Shown: positions 32,571 through 45,338, counted from the stretch's first letter. The stretch is DNA of 64,000 nt from Ceratotherium simum simum (GCF_000283155.1 NW_004454216.1:12641640-12705639); one strand, 5' to 3'. Notes: a model not told the origin generated them from the letters alone. Program-made: numbers and translations.

Positions 32571-34955
32571 AACAGTGTGGGTTTAATCCTTATTTTGGTT
32601 TAAAGATTTATTTACTTTTTATTTTAAGAATTGAGCACATGGTATCAGAGACCTAAAATATGCTAATATATCCTATATAGAGAACTTCTTCTAAGAGCTC
32701 AAGAATAAACTCTCACGAATCTTCAGGTAGCCTTATAGATTTGTTTCTATAATCGGATATATACCAAAAATAACTCCACCTTATTTTGATTACTGTTCAT
32801 TAATCTATCACCTGTGATGCAACCACAGATAAAGTGAGGAGGGAGGGGAAGGAGGCTGGCTCTGCTGTGGCCAGTAGGGTTTTAAAACTCTTAGGATCAC
32901 AAAGATATTGTGTTGGACTTAACTGACTAACACAGAGGCCAGGGACTCAGCCACCGAGCAGAGGGGCATTTCAGGGCTGAGCACCTGCCTGAGACAGACT
33001 CCCTTGGAGCTCTCTGACGGGGAACTCAGCGACTCCAGATACATCAGCAAAGCAGTTTTAGCTTAAGCCATTCTGCATTTAAGTTACAAGTACCTCACCA
33101 GGTGTTCTAATGTGATGGAAATGGGTGGCTGTGTGAGGTGTCAGAAGGACAGGTGGCCAGCAGGGGGAGATGTCTCAACTGTGAACACAGCCTGCAGAAT
33201 GGCGCCTTGAATGTGCCCTTGGGCCAAAGCCAGGGCAGATTCATCTGAGCCGCCCCACGCCTGTCTGTGTCTGGGTCCCACTTTAGCTTCCTCTCAGCCC
33301 TCCTCTCACCACACAGGGCCTTGGAGTCCTGGCTGCCCCAATTCAGCTCCCTGCTGCATTAAGAACCTGTTCCCTTTCCCTTTTCTCACCTCTGCTTCCC
33401 ACCTATGACACTGCCTCCCTCCCACGGGAGGCACACCTAGCCAGGACTGATCTGACAGCTCAGGACTCTCTCTGAGAAGCTTCATCACAGCCGGTGGGAG
33501 AGCTATCTATTAAATATCTATTATTTATCTCTTACCACAAATAGGGCATCTGACTTGGCGTCTGAAAAACCTATCTTAAAGATCTGGCCTAAGCAACCAC
33601 TGAAGTATCCCCAAGCTACTGGCTTTCTGGAACAGCTTACACACTGCCCCTTGGGGTGCTATGTTTTGAAAAGCTTATTACACTAAAAAAGGTGAGATGC
33701 CACGTCTTACAATGAGGCAGACTCCCAATTAGTGTTAATGCCCAGTATAACATTCAAAGGCACATCATGGCAAAATCCCCTTCTATGGCAACACTGTGTG
33801 TTTTGCACCCTGATGTCACTACCACCTCGTCAGTGCAGAAGGGACGCCAAGGCAACCATGTTGCCCACTTACGTGGAAGAATATTTAATCCCCATGAATG
33901 ACTGCTTTTCTGATGTTTTCATCAATTCTCTGGGTAATAGATTAAGCTTTAACTAACTCATTTTCATACACAACCCTAATTCAATCAAGCTCAATAAAAG
34001 TCATTCTGGACTGCAATTATTTGCTAAGGAACAATTACATTCAAATGAAAAAAAAAATTGCTGGGCATGATACAATGCATGGTACAGATGCCTCTCCATT
34101 TATGGAGCCAGAAACAACAACAAAAATAGCCAAACTGCTAGGAAAGGTATTAGACCTTTTCCTCATCCTCCTGAAAATAGACTACTCATGCTTCCACACC
34201 TAAAGAAAACAAAAAGGAGAACCCAAGAAAGTAAATTTTAAAATGATTATTTTCAATTATGTTTATGCTTTGAAAGAGGCTGCATTTCTAATCTACGAGT
34301 CAGCATGACCTCTGAGAGCCAAAACAAGTCCAAGACACAAATAACAGTCTTAATATCTACTCTTTCACTAAATCTTCCACTGGCTTCCTCCCTTTTCCCA
34401 GCAATGTGTATTCCAGTCTCCACTTTACAATGCGGGTTTCCTTAAAAGATTTTTCCTATCTTAAAACTACTACTTTACATAAATACAATTCTTATATTTT
34501 CAACTCACTTTTTTACATACTACATGTTTACAAATAAAACTGAAATGTTATTTATAAATAAACTTAAATACAAACTCCAAGCTCTTACTTTTATGTAACG
34601 TATCATATGTGTCGTGAAAAAAAATTCTCATTGATTTAATTAAAGCCTTCCCTGTCCTGTGTGTGCATAAGTTCCCCCACCCACTCTACTATACTCTATA
34701 TTCCTTTAATCTCCTGAATAGTAGCATCAGGCACATTATACAATAACATAGTACTGAAAAGGCATGCGAGCTTTCGTGCAATTTTGGCCAATGAATTCCA
34801 AGCCTCAGGTCTCTGTGGTCCACCATAGGCCAAAGGATGCTTTTCCTAGAAATGATGAGCTGACAGACCTCCAGTTAAATCATCTGCTGAAATAAAATAT
34901 CTTCATATAGAAAAAGTTAACTACAGGGAGATATATTTTTGTATATATATATGCT
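32571..34955. other. Unassigned sequence
   Basis: The block 32840-33480 is richer in G+C and contains the CTCF-like motif listed separately. The rest is AT-rich. I recognise no repeat family or gene here. Confidence 0.45.
33152..33171 (+). promoter_or_regulatory. CTCF-like motif
   Basis: The sequence 'ggtggccagcagggggagat' matches the CTCF consensus core (TGGCCASYAGRKGG) very well. It lies outside any recognised repeat, unlike many SINE-borne CTCF motifs. Binding is inferred from sequence only. Confidence 0.45.
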
Positions 34956-35082
34956 TTTTAACAAAAGTGTTGTGTTTATTCCTACTTTATATTGTCATAC
35001 TTTTGTCATAAAGTATTTTTCATACTTTATACACTGTCAGTGACAACATAAAGTAGGAATAAAGACAACACTTTTGTTAAAA
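34956..35082. repeat. 127-bp hairpin with 42-bp arms, possible MITE
   Basis: The left arm 34956-34997 and right arm 35041-35082 are inverted copies matching at 40 of 42 bases. The 43-base loop contains a further 9-bp stem ('ataaagtat'/'atactttat'). TTAA occurs near both outer ends (34958-34961 and 35077-35080), the duplication left by piggyBac-type transposases; the next bases are 'caaaagtgttgt' on both sides. I recognise no named family. It could be a MITE, a local inverted duplication or a small-RNA hairpin. Confidence 0.85.
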
Positions 35083-36089
35083 TCACCCACCTGCCTGTCT
35101 TTATAGTTGAAGCTTAAACCACAGCTATTTCACAGGCATTGTTGGCCAGGCACCAATCTTTAACAGAAATTACAAGTGTCAGCTATATTGAGAATGGAAA
35201 CCTCTTAAAAGAAAATGCAAATCTGAAGCACCTCTTCGTCACCTTCCCACACCCACCCCTGCATTTTCTTATGACCCTGAGCCTTCCAGTTAAGAAAGCT
35301 TAAACATAGTAATAAAAGCAAAACAAGTCTTAAGAGTCCCCAGATACTAAAAGTCAACCAAAGTAACCACTCAGTCATCACAGATTTGTCCAGCTGTTTG
35401 GACTTCCCAGTAACGTGTCAGAAAACACTAGCAGGCAGAGATAGAAAACTCTAGCACTCATTGTTTGACACGAACCTCAATAAGCAAGACGAAAGATTTG
35501 GAAATCCTTTCCCCTTCAATACTAAATATTGACCAATTATAAAATTATGCTTTAAAAACTACTTATCACCTGTCTATATGCCAACAGTAGTACAGAGATC
35601 CAAATGATGTAAGCTTTCACAGTTTGAGAAATTATTAAGGACCTACTATGTATTAATACTGCAAAAGGTATTATAAGAGTTGCTGTTTTCTGAAAGCTGA
35701 TGATCTTGTTGGGTAATCGCATACACACACACACGTTGCATAATAACAGAGAAAAATGCATAATGTGAAAATGATAAGCAAAGAATTCAAAAAAAGTTAG
35801 AATGCCCAAGGGACTCTTCATGCAGGAGACGAATAAAGCTGGAACCTGAAGCACAGGTGATACAGAGAGAGAGGATGGAGGAGGGTGTTACACACAGGAC
35901 GAGCTGAAGTTCAATACTGGACGAAGCGTGCTGGAAGGGACAGGAGCCAGATCTGGTTAAAGTGAAGAGTTCCCACCAGAAAGTGCAACATAAAATGTGG
36001 GCAAATGAGAAAGTAACACAATTTGCTTTTCTTTTTCCCTCCACAGTCTCATAGACAGCAGAGTACAATTAGCAGCATGGTGTTCTGCA
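35083..36089. repeat. Mostly unassigned, with an L2-like fragment
   Basis: About 35625-35680 ('aattattaaggacctactatgtattaatactgcaaaaggtatt') resembles a reversed L2 3' end. The sequence 35790-36000 may continue an old LINE or SINE but is too diverged to name. Confidence 0.35.
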
Positions 36090-36300
36090 AAGCTTTACAG
36101 ACCTTAGGGCCAAACCCCCTGTCCACCATTTACAACGCTGCAATTTTGGGCCAAGTGAGACTCTCTGAGCCTCCATTCCTCATCTGCAAAATTGAGATCA
36201 CCACCACTACACCTCTGAAGGCTGCCTTAAATTATTAGCAGATATTATAAATATAAAGGGCTTGGCATTCAGTAAGTGCTCAACAGATGTTAGTAATCTC
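36090..36300 (+). repeat. MIR SINE
   Basis: Includes 'ccatttacaacgctgcaattttgggccaagtgag', 'ctctgagcctccattcctcatctgcaaaattgagatcacc' and the 3' end 'gggcttggcattcagtaagtgctcaacagatgttagtaat', a nearly full-length MIR. Confidence 0.85.
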
Positions 36301-37829
36301 ACTAGAGTTAAAACTAAGTGGTAGAAAAGCATTTAATAAAGTTACATCATAAACACACTGAAGTTTGCTTGAACATTCTCAGCAATCTGAATGGTAAGTG
36401 TATTGCTCATTTTTCAAATGGTGTTTCACTGTAGGTTTTGTTTTCATTTTGGTGGTTTTAACATATGTTTAATTCTGATAGTCTGAGCAACCGCTTTTTA
36501 CTCCTACCAATTTTGAGGTACATTAGCTGATTTGATAATATGGCTATTTTATTATAATGCTCACTTGCCATAGGACTGTTGTTTCAGGGACCATGGTGGG
36601 ACCAGCAGTTTCTGCAGTTTCCATAAGCAGGGGTGGAAAACGAGTAGGCATTAGTCCAGTCAGATGGCTTGGCAGGGAGGCCCTGAATGCCTCTTTTATA
36701 CTCATGTGAACTATATAAACGTGCCTTTGACCTTCTCAGGCAGGGGAAATTGCACATTTAAGGCAGAAGGAGTTTCACTTCCAGGAAGGGCATAACTCTC
36801 CTCAAGAACACTGACGGGGACCCCAGGTACTTTGGGAAGATTCATTAGCTCTATCCAGCCACTGAGCACCAAGCTGGATAATCCCAGCCCTGTGGGATGT
36901 CCTGCCTATGTGTTCTGTGGGTTAGCCCGAGTAAACCCTGGCCTGCACACTTCAGGAATCAGCCTGAGCCTTCGGGGAGGGGTTCTGAGAATGAAACCCA
37001 CTGGAGGAACCTCAGGACCACCCTGCCCTTTGTGGTAAGAAAGGGTTCCTTTAGCTGCTTTCACATCGGCAATAATTCACAATATACAGAAAAATCACAC
37101 TCTTAAACAGTTTAGTCCAAAGTCATTTGATAAAAAAAGGAAGTCAGTCATTAACAATTTACATAATTTTCAATGGAAAATATTCTGCTCTGAGAAGTAA
37201 AGGACACTAGTCTTTCCTTTTTTTCCTTTATTAATAATTAAATTGCACAAAGACAATTCAAAGAAATATAAACATAAATATAAAATCTTATGTTATTAAA
37301 AAGCACATTTCCATTAACATCTTTATCGTGTTATCAAAAAATTAAAAAACAAAAACCTGCACTATCCAGAAAGAGTCCTTGGCCCTTTCAGGTGTGCCTA
37401 ATATATATCCAGCAAATAGCTTAACAACAGAAAGGCTCTTGCTCCAGAGATGGTAATTGCAAGAATATTCCTGATATGCAGACACAAACGAGTCTGCTCA
37501 AAAGTGATCCATGGTAGGTGTCAACATGCTCCCCTTTGAAGTTATTTATTCACAAAGCAGAAAGTCCTGGACAAATAATACTATACAGTAATTAGCTATT
37601 TTAAATCAGAAAGATCCAGGAAACTCCTTAGAGGGAAATAGGAAAGTCCAGTCAGAGCATTTCCATAGCTGAAACCAAGACAGACCCAAAAAGGTTAAAT
37701 GATGGGACAAACGGCATTCAGCTGCTTTGTGACTGAGCAGGGACCATACCCCAGGTCTCCATAGTGCTTCTCCTATTCCTCCACTGCTGCCCTATAGGAT
37801 TTGTGTCACTCCCTACTAGACATTCCATT
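36301..37829. other. Unassigned sequence, GC-richer at 36580-37040
   Basis: The block 36580-37040 has balanced composition, two overlapping plus-strand frames of about 68 codons, and a 'gtaaga' donor-like site near 37034. None of this amounts to a supported exon. The flanks are AT-rich and unassigned. Confidence 0.35.
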
Positions 37830-37990
37830 AAATCACAGAATCACAGAATGCTGGAGGCAGAAGAGAGTGAGAGGCCACTCAGGTCAACCCCTTCGACCAC
37901 ACAGCAAGCTGGAGGCAGAGCGAGGCTGGAACCAGGACTCCTGCCACGGGTCAGCACATCTGCCCCCACAACACACTGCTCTTTCGGACT
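37830..37990 (-). repeat. MIR-family SINE
   Basis: The plus strand 'tcacagaatcacagaatgctggaggc', 'cacacagcaagctggaggcagagcgaggctggaaccaggactcctgcc' and 'aacacactgctctt' matches the reversed MIR-type order. Confidence 0.6.
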
Positions 37991-38274
37991 ACCATCAATC
38001 AGACGACTTGCATGCAGTTCGCCATCCACAGACCAGCAGGAGGCTCCACACCAGGCTGCATTAGGTCCCTGCTCTTGGGCTTAGCAGCCAAGTTTAGCTG
38101 GAAAAGCATCACAGAACAGGGGGCTCACTTTTCCCTCTCAGGGTTAAGCCAGAGAATGCTTCTTGGCTCTAGAACACTTTCCCCTTTGTAAACTGAAGGC
38201 AGAGAAAGACACCTTTTAGTTGTAGAAGTGGGCATGCCAAATATTTCTTTGTGTTTCTAAATATTCTTATAAAT

Positions 38275-38406
38275 ACCTGCAAGTAAAAAGTTAACGTTGG
38301 TAGGGGAAGGGAGTTAACGTGAGTAGGGGAAGGGAGTAAATGGAAATTGTACTTTCCACTCAATTTTGCTGTGAACCTAAAAAATAAAGTTTATTAATTT
38401 AAAAAA
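38275..38406 (+). mobile_element. LINE-1 3' tail (truncated) with a 23-bp tandem duplication
   Basis: The end 'ccactcaattttgctgtgaacctaaaaaataaagtttatt' matches the extreme 3' end of perissodactyl L1 as I know it. Just upstream, a 23-bp unit starting 'agttaacgt' is repeated at 38289-38311 and 38312-38334 (21 of 23 identical). Confidence 0.65.
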
Positions 38407-39079
38407 CAGCCAATGTCAAGCTTCATTCTAGCAATATTAACATTTATACTGACTAGAGAATAAGAAGCCATTGCCAGTTGAGAACATATTAACAGTAATT
38501 CTCCCTTAAATGCTCACTCCCACCAGAAACACCTAGTACCAATTAAAATTATGTCCTCCATTAAAACTAAGCACATGCCCTACAACCACCACCTCTGTCA
38601 GTACAAATGCTCCACTGGCCACTAATCCTCCACAAATGACCTCTGCATTAGTTGCCACCGCTTCTACAGCAGTCAATATTCAAAGTAATATAAAATACTT
38701 GGTTCAAATTAAGCCAATTCAAAAAATCAAAGGAAATATTCTACAAGTATCCCATCGGCAGACACAAGGTTTATCCTTTGTCACTAATTCCAGAATAGTG
38801 ACCCTCAGAGCTCAGTGTGACAGCACCCCAGGAACCACCAATTACATGGAATACAAGGAGAACGGGGAAAGGCGTACCCTGGAACAGCTCTAGAGACAGC
38901 TGTAACAGCCGTGGTTCTCAATACTGCTATTAAGTATTTTGAAATTTTGACTTTCTTATAATTAGCAAAATTTTGACTTTTTTATAATTGTCACCTTTCC
39001 AGTTAAAAAGGAAACTCACTGTAGAAGCCTTCTTTAAATGGGAGAATAATCAGCCACAAAAGAGTTATTTTTCTATGCA
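38407..39079. other. Unassigned sequence
   Basis: Nothing is recognised. An 85-codon plus-strand frame (38636-38893) has no domain. Confidence 0.4.
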
Positions 39080-39265
39080 GAAAATAATAGACATATATGT
39101 TTTTGCCTGCCCAGCATACATGTCTCTCTCATTTTCTGGTAAAAGCACTTTGATTTTGGGGAAAAGACTCCTTGCTCATAGTCCATGTACCCAGGCTTCA
39201 GGGATAGTATCACCCAGGCTGGGCCAATCAGCTCACTCCGTCTTCCTGGACACTGTGGCTGGGTG
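39080..39265 (+). repeat. Old interspersed repeat fragment, family uncertain
   Basis: The phrases 'tgcctgcccagcatacatgtctctctc', 'gtacccaggcttcagggatagtatcacccaggctgggccaatcagctcactcc' and 'cctggacactgtggctgg' recall a mammal-wide medium-frequency repeat, probably LTR-derived. I cannot name the family. Confidence 0.35.
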
Positions 39266-41954
39266 AGGAAGGGGTATGAAACCTAAATCCCGCACAGCAC
39301 ACACAATAAATAGCAGACATGTGATGCTATATTGTTACTAGAGCCTAAAGTGAGAGGAGAAGAGAACGTAGAATGGTGCACAGTTTTGGTGTAGTAAGAG
39401 AAAAACAACATGAAAGTACTGCACCACATGCATACCTCCTGTAAAGAGATGAAAAGGAGTACTGATTTATTGTACTTTATTTCAAATCCTAATTTCAACA
39501 AATTTATTCAAAACTTTGGGCACATGATGACATTCAACAAGTCAAGATGTTTAAATTTTCAATCTGTATTCCTGTAATACCAACTTCTCTTTCAATTTAA
39601 CATTTCCTTTTTAAAGAGAAGTATCAGGTTTCAACAAAAACACGAAAACTGGCTAATGTTAATCTGACTTCTAAAACCAATTCTAAGGGTATTTCTAATG
39701 TCTTGAAATTTGTTATGTATGCTGTTACACTTAAGTGGACAGTGGCACACAATTCATTCTCCATGCCTGAAATTATATTTTTTCTTAGATTTAGGAGAAG
39801 GGGGAAAAAAAAAACCATGGAATAGTTGGGAATACAGTGTTTTGCTCTGGTGAAGAGTTACCATATATATTTCTGGAAAAACATAAATTTTTGAAGAATT
39901 AAAGTAAAATATAATGACATCAAAACTATTCTGAATATAATTTTTTAAAGGGAATCTTCTTTGTAACTCGAGTTACTTTTGTAGTTAGTAATAGTCATAA
40001 AGAACCAAAGAGTTGGGTACCACATAATATATTGGAAATTACTTTCCTCACTAAGTCTTTCATATCAGCTTACTTGACCCAGGCCTCTTGCATACAAGTT
40101 GAACATAATATATGTTATGTGTTCACATATGAATATACACACACAGCCAAAAACCTCAACTTCAAAGTGCTGAGTTCTACGCTTACTCAGATTCCAGAGA
40201 GTGCTCGCTGTAATTTAAAAGCAACAACACAAGTACTCCTTCTTACTTTGGACATAAGATGGATACAAAGAAAGGAGTATCATTTAAATGTAAATACAGA
40301 CCTAGGATGTATTCCCAAACATTAGCTATACAAACAAGGCTTTTACAGTGTTCTGGAAATTTCAAAGCTGGCCTCGAGAACACAGTTAAAACCGAACTTC
40401 AATTATTCTACTTTGGGGGTGCACAGTACCAGGAAGAACAGTAATACATCTTGGATTTGGATTCTAGAGTGCATGGTTCATAGTCTTCAGTGAATCTAGT
40501 CAGCATCAATTCATATAATGAATTATGCGGAGTCTTCAAGATATAGTCTAAGATATAGACTTGAATAGACTTGAAATTCAAGTCTATTTGTTTATAGCAA
40601 AATCTGCAACACAGTTCAGCACTGTTGCTAACAAGATAATTTTAAGTAACTCATTAGGTTCCCTTTATCCCATACTCCACCCCCATTCCCCTTCCTCCTT
40701 CCAAAGCAACCATTTTAACGTTTGCTTACTGAGTATTTTGAATGTGTGCTAATTTTACACAGAACTGAGAATAGTACATCAGATAAACAGAGGCAGAGGA
40801 AAGGACAGATGCTATTAAGAGGGAAATCTCTTCTGAAGTTTCAATATGAGAACTCATATAACAATATTCTTCTGTTTATTTTCTGAGCTATGTTTTTTTC
40901 TCAGAGCAAAACGGGGTTGAAGATTCCACTTTGTCCATCCCACCTTCATCACCACCTTGAACTTGGGTCACTTAACTCTTGCTAAAGAGGATGGTGGGAA
41001 TGGGGGCAGGAAGAGAGAAGGAGTTGGTAAGGCTAATGTAAACCTGACAACACTCAACATAATATGATACATCTTTCAGAGACTACAAAGCAGCTCCAAG
41101 TGATAAAATCTAAATTTCATTGTATAAGGTTCCAAGAAACATCACAGCTTCCGTCACCATGAATACTCAACTACTCAGCAAAGAGTCTCAACAAACATAC
41201 AGAACTGTTTATGTGTGACATAAAGACTTAAAATTAGAAAAAGAAAAGTACTATAGAATTGGTCCTAAGCAAAATTAAAGCTGAGGTTTGGTGTCCTCAA
41301 ATTTTCCTCACAAATCTTCTCCCCTCCCCCAAAGACTCCTCACGCTACCACAGGTACCAGCAGTTTCACCATCTCCACATCAAAACCTGCTTTTACATGA
41401 ATGACTGAGAATGTGTACAATATTAACCGGGGAGTAAAATTTGCATGCTTAACAGGTATTATGCCTAAGTAAAAAAACCTCTAACCGTGGAGTAATGAGA
41501 GTAGATTACATGAAAGCACAGCCACAGATTTAAGCAAGCATCATCATCTTTATCTGTTTATATCACTGAAAGGTAACACCTGTAGTCTAAACTGAAAGCA
41601 GACAAGAGGGGATGCCTACTTTAATTGAAAAGCATGTAAAATGACATATCGATATGAGTCCGCAGTGTAAAGTACTCAAAATGAAACTGGACTTAGTAGA
41701 ACTACGCTGTCCAGCAAGAGGAGATGAGTGTCTGTCTGTATCAGGTGAGGACAGAAAGACCTTCAAGTGCCTCTAGACCAGATCAGTGAGAAGGGACAGG
41801 GGCTAAGCCACCCAGCTGGGGCAGAATGGTTGGAAGAAATGAAAATGTTACTCTGGAAAAGAAGAAGTGCTGTTTTCATATGCTGTTGGGGTCTTATAAG
41901 GAAGAGGCATCAGACATAATTTTATAGGGTGGTTTCAGAGTTTAAAACTGGAAT
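39266..41954. other. Unassigned sequence
   Basis: No repeat, RNA gene or coding exon is supported. A perfect 11-bp-arm palindrome ('atagacttgaa' around one base) sits at 40565-40587, with a third partial copy of its arm just upstream. Confidence 0.45.
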
Positions 41955-42185
41955 CCATAACAGATGTTTCTAGGAGGCAGTTTGGGGTGTTCAGTATGAG
42001 GAAACACTTTCTAACCATCAGATCTGTCCAAAAAGGAAGTGAGTTCCTCTTGGATATTTCTTCATCAATGGAGATGTTTAAGCAGAAACTTTAGAAGTTA
42101 TGGTTTAATAAGGATTTGTGCAGGGCACTGAGGGCTGATCTCTAAGCCTTCAGAGTCTAAGATCCAAACATTTCAAGATTCTCTA
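41955..42185 (+). repeat. CR1/L3-type LINE 3' fragment
   Basis: The order 'aaacactttctaaccatcagatctgtccaaaaaggaagtgagttcctcttggat', 'ttcatcaatggagatgtttaagcagaaac' and 'gcactgagggctgatctctaagccttcagagtctaagatcc' resembles the CR1-clade 3' end ('...ctgtccaaa...ggaggtgttcaagcagaggctggatg...gaggtcccttccaactctaagatt'). Among the oldest repeats here. Confidence 0.55.
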
Positions 42186-44099
42186 GCTTTCTGAAATCAA
42201 AGCAAATGAGAGCTAGAAGCCATGAGGCTTGGAATCCATCCTGCCCAGCAGCCACAGTGCCCAGCGACCACAGCTCTAGCCCCTCACTCCATCTGCCAAA
42301 AGTGCTAGTGCAGTAATACATCAAAGAAAGTTTAGGTTATTTGTACTTTAAATCACAATGAATGTTAGTCTTAGTCAAGCTGTTTAAGGGAATTGATTAT
42401 ATGCTAGTTTCTAATTAAAAGATAGTACAGATATTTTCATATAATCAAAAGATTTAATATTAATACAATTCAATGATCACCTACTAAGCTTATGCTCATA
42501 TTGTTAACGCTGAATTGAAACTGGATTAATATAAGAAATTCCAAATAAATAGTATTATCTGTTTTCATAGAACTGTCCTTCGGAATCCAAAACACTTTAC
42601 GGACCTTCCAATCTATAAAAAGTTATTACAGTAATTGATCTAACAAATTTTTTTGCATTTTACATATTAAGAAGAAACAGCCACCAACAGCTACAATTAT
42701 ATTCAGCAACTTTACAAATAAGAAAAAAAATCTCCAGAGTGAAAATTATCAGATGGGTAAATCATTCAACCACAAGGCTTCTCTAAATGTATTTTTTTTA
42801 ATTATTATTTATGAACATCCCAAAAGACTAGGCTACTAATTGTAAGAGAGTGAAGGATCTGTCACATACTTACATTTGACTAGGGATTTTATTTTCTAAT
42901 TTGTATCTTACAGACTTAGATCCACATTTTTATTTCATTATCTTATGAAATTTGCCTTTGAGCTTATTTTTAGCTGAACTTGCAGGGTGGAGAGTGCACC
43001 CTGGAATTGAAGATCATGAGGTTAATATCTTGGTAGGATTAACATACCCTATAATTGACTTCCCGGGGGATTTTGCCATTGCTCTCCTGCCAGAGGGCAT
43101 TCCCTTTCAGTTAAAATTCCACTGTACAGATAACAACTCTGATACCCGCCCGTGAGCTCTTTTTGTAACCGTACATTTTTATTGCATGAACTCTTCTCTG
43201 AAGGTTATCCCAAACATCTGACATAAAAGCAAAAAACAAACTCCCACACCCTGACTTTACAAATCATATTTCCTCAATAAAAATGAACTTCAAATAAATT
43301 ACAGGTAGATACACCTAGACAATTCCAAAAATTGAAAAGCAATAATAAACAAGTAGAAACAAGCATTTCTAAGACGGTGTGCTAGGATCTGTAATTGAGA
43401 CGTGTTAGCCAGCTCCTGAATGCCAGTGCTAACAGAAGGCAACTAGATTAAGTACTCTGAAAACCATTTTCAGTTCACTTTGGAATACCCTCTCTTCCCA
43501 TAAATAAATTTCTTAAAATGGTAGAGTATATGCAAAAATAATTGGAAAAGTTTTTAAATATATAAAATTTTAAGTAACTACTATTGATGTTTCTTGTGGT
43601 TAAAAGTAAAATAAATTGTACATTTCTTAGGTACTGGTCACAAAGATAGAGAGAAGTTAAAGAGTCTTTGGTAGCTAAGGAAAATTGACCTGAGATGGAA
43701 ATGCCATCAGGTTGCTAAGGATAATCCACAAATAGCAAGAAGAATGCATGTACTGGTAATATTCATATGCAAGAGACCCCTGCTAAAAAAGACAGTATCT
43801 TTAAAAACAAATAGAACCCCACAACTTGTCTTAAGTTATTAGCGTTCCTTCTCAGTTTTTTTAAGCTAATTCTAAGCAAGGAGAATGGTTTTAGCCCAAA
43901 CACGCAAGAATAAAACTTATACTACATATCAAACACAATACTTGATTAAAATCTTCTAGATACTCCTAAACGAGGAGATTTATTTGAAACTTTGATTTTC
44001 TTCCTAACACTTCACTTTTTCCCACTGCACAGATGTTCTATGGTGATTTTCTTCTTTTCTCTTTTAACCTAAATATCTTCCCTGTTTTCATCCAAGTGG
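42186..44099. other. Unassigned sequence with a possible conserved block
   Basis: Mostly AT-rich. The block 42955-43155 has balanced composition with a 67-codon plus-strand open frame and no similarity that I know; it stands out from its flanks. Confidence 0.35.
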
Positions 44100-44760
44100 T
44101 TTACTCTCATCACTGCCCGCCTGGGGCACTTTGTGAGGCAGATGCGATTAGGCAACAGTCAGATGTGCTGAGTGAAATGGGGGATGAGCCCGAAATGAGC
44201 CCAAGGGCTTAAGAGGCCTGGGCAGAGTGACAACGTGGTATTACCCTACTGTCATGGAAAAGCTGAGTACCCTGGTGGCTGGGAGTGAGGAGGTGGCCCA
44301 ACAGTTTGTTCCAGTTGGCAGAGATCCAAACAGATCTCTTTGACATAGAGTGTCACACAGAATGAGCCAGAAAAAAGTTGAGCAGACAGCAGGATTTGTG
44401 AGCCATCCAAACACACACAGGTTAAACCCATGGTTGAGAGATGTCACCCAGGGTCCTCGCCAAGAAGAATGGGGAGAACAGGGGCTCACGGACAGAAATC
44501 TCAGGGAACCTGCACAGGCTGCCTTTTGGCAGTTCCTTCATCACCGTGAGCGAGTTAGGAAAGAAGCACCCGGGATCATCACTCTTGCCCGGGATCCACA
44601 CTGCGGAGTATTTTGAGGAGTTGATGTGAGCTGTGGTCGGGCCTGCTAATCCTGAAGTTTCCTCTCCTGACAGCACCCTACAGCCTGCCTGTAGCATATA
44701 TCGTTCTTCGTGATTTTTCCTTACGTTTACAACCCCACACATTTCAAAAGATCTCTACAC
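44100..44760. other. Unassigned, GC-richer block with overlapping frames
   Basis: Composition is balanced, unlike the flanks, and both strands carry open frames (88 codons plus at 44350-44616; 106 codons minus at 44422-44742). No domain is recognised. It could be an unrecognised LTR, since it has the length and composition of one. Confidence 0.3.
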
Positions 44761-45103
44761 ACCAAAGCATATGTCACTCACTGAATTATGCTCCCTTAGC
44801 CAGATCATATCCTATTTTCTGTTAGAACTGGTTTACAAGTGAAAGATAAGCCGACTGCTTTGGCAGGCCACAGAAACGACAAACTCCTCAGGCCAGGGCA
44901 AACCCGATCTGAGAAGCTAACATCACTTTCCCCACCCCTCACCCCAGAAATGTTCAGTGCAAAATAATTTAGGCAAATGTCAGCAACCAAAGTAATACCA
45001 GGTTTGGTTTTTCTCGGGGGTGTGGGGTGGGGAGAGAACATATTCAAACATAGAGAGTAGCTGTATTTGCTCTGAGACATTTGTTCAATCAGAACACATA
45101 AGG

Positions 45104-45338
45104 GCCTCAGGTGGCACAAGTGGTTAAGTGCACGCGCTCCGCTGCGGCGGCCCGGGGTGCTCGGGTTCGGATCCCGGGCACGCACCCACGCACCGCTTGT
45201 CAGGCCATGCTGTGGCAGCGTCCCATATAAAGTGGAGGAAGATGGGCACGGATGTTAGCTCAGGGCCGGTCTTCCTCAACAAAAAAAGAGGAGGACTGGC
45301 ATCGGATGTTAGCTGATCTTCCTCACAAAAAAAAAAGA
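45104..45338 (+). mobile_element. ERE SINE
   Basis: The head 'ggcctcaggtggcacaagtggttaagtgc', CpG-rich 'cgcgctccgctgcggcggcccgggg', B box 'gggttcggatcccgggcacgc', body 'catgctgtggcagcgtcccatataaagtgg', doubled tail and A-run are all present. The second tail repeat is shortened. Duplicated flanks are not obvious. Confidence 0.95.
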
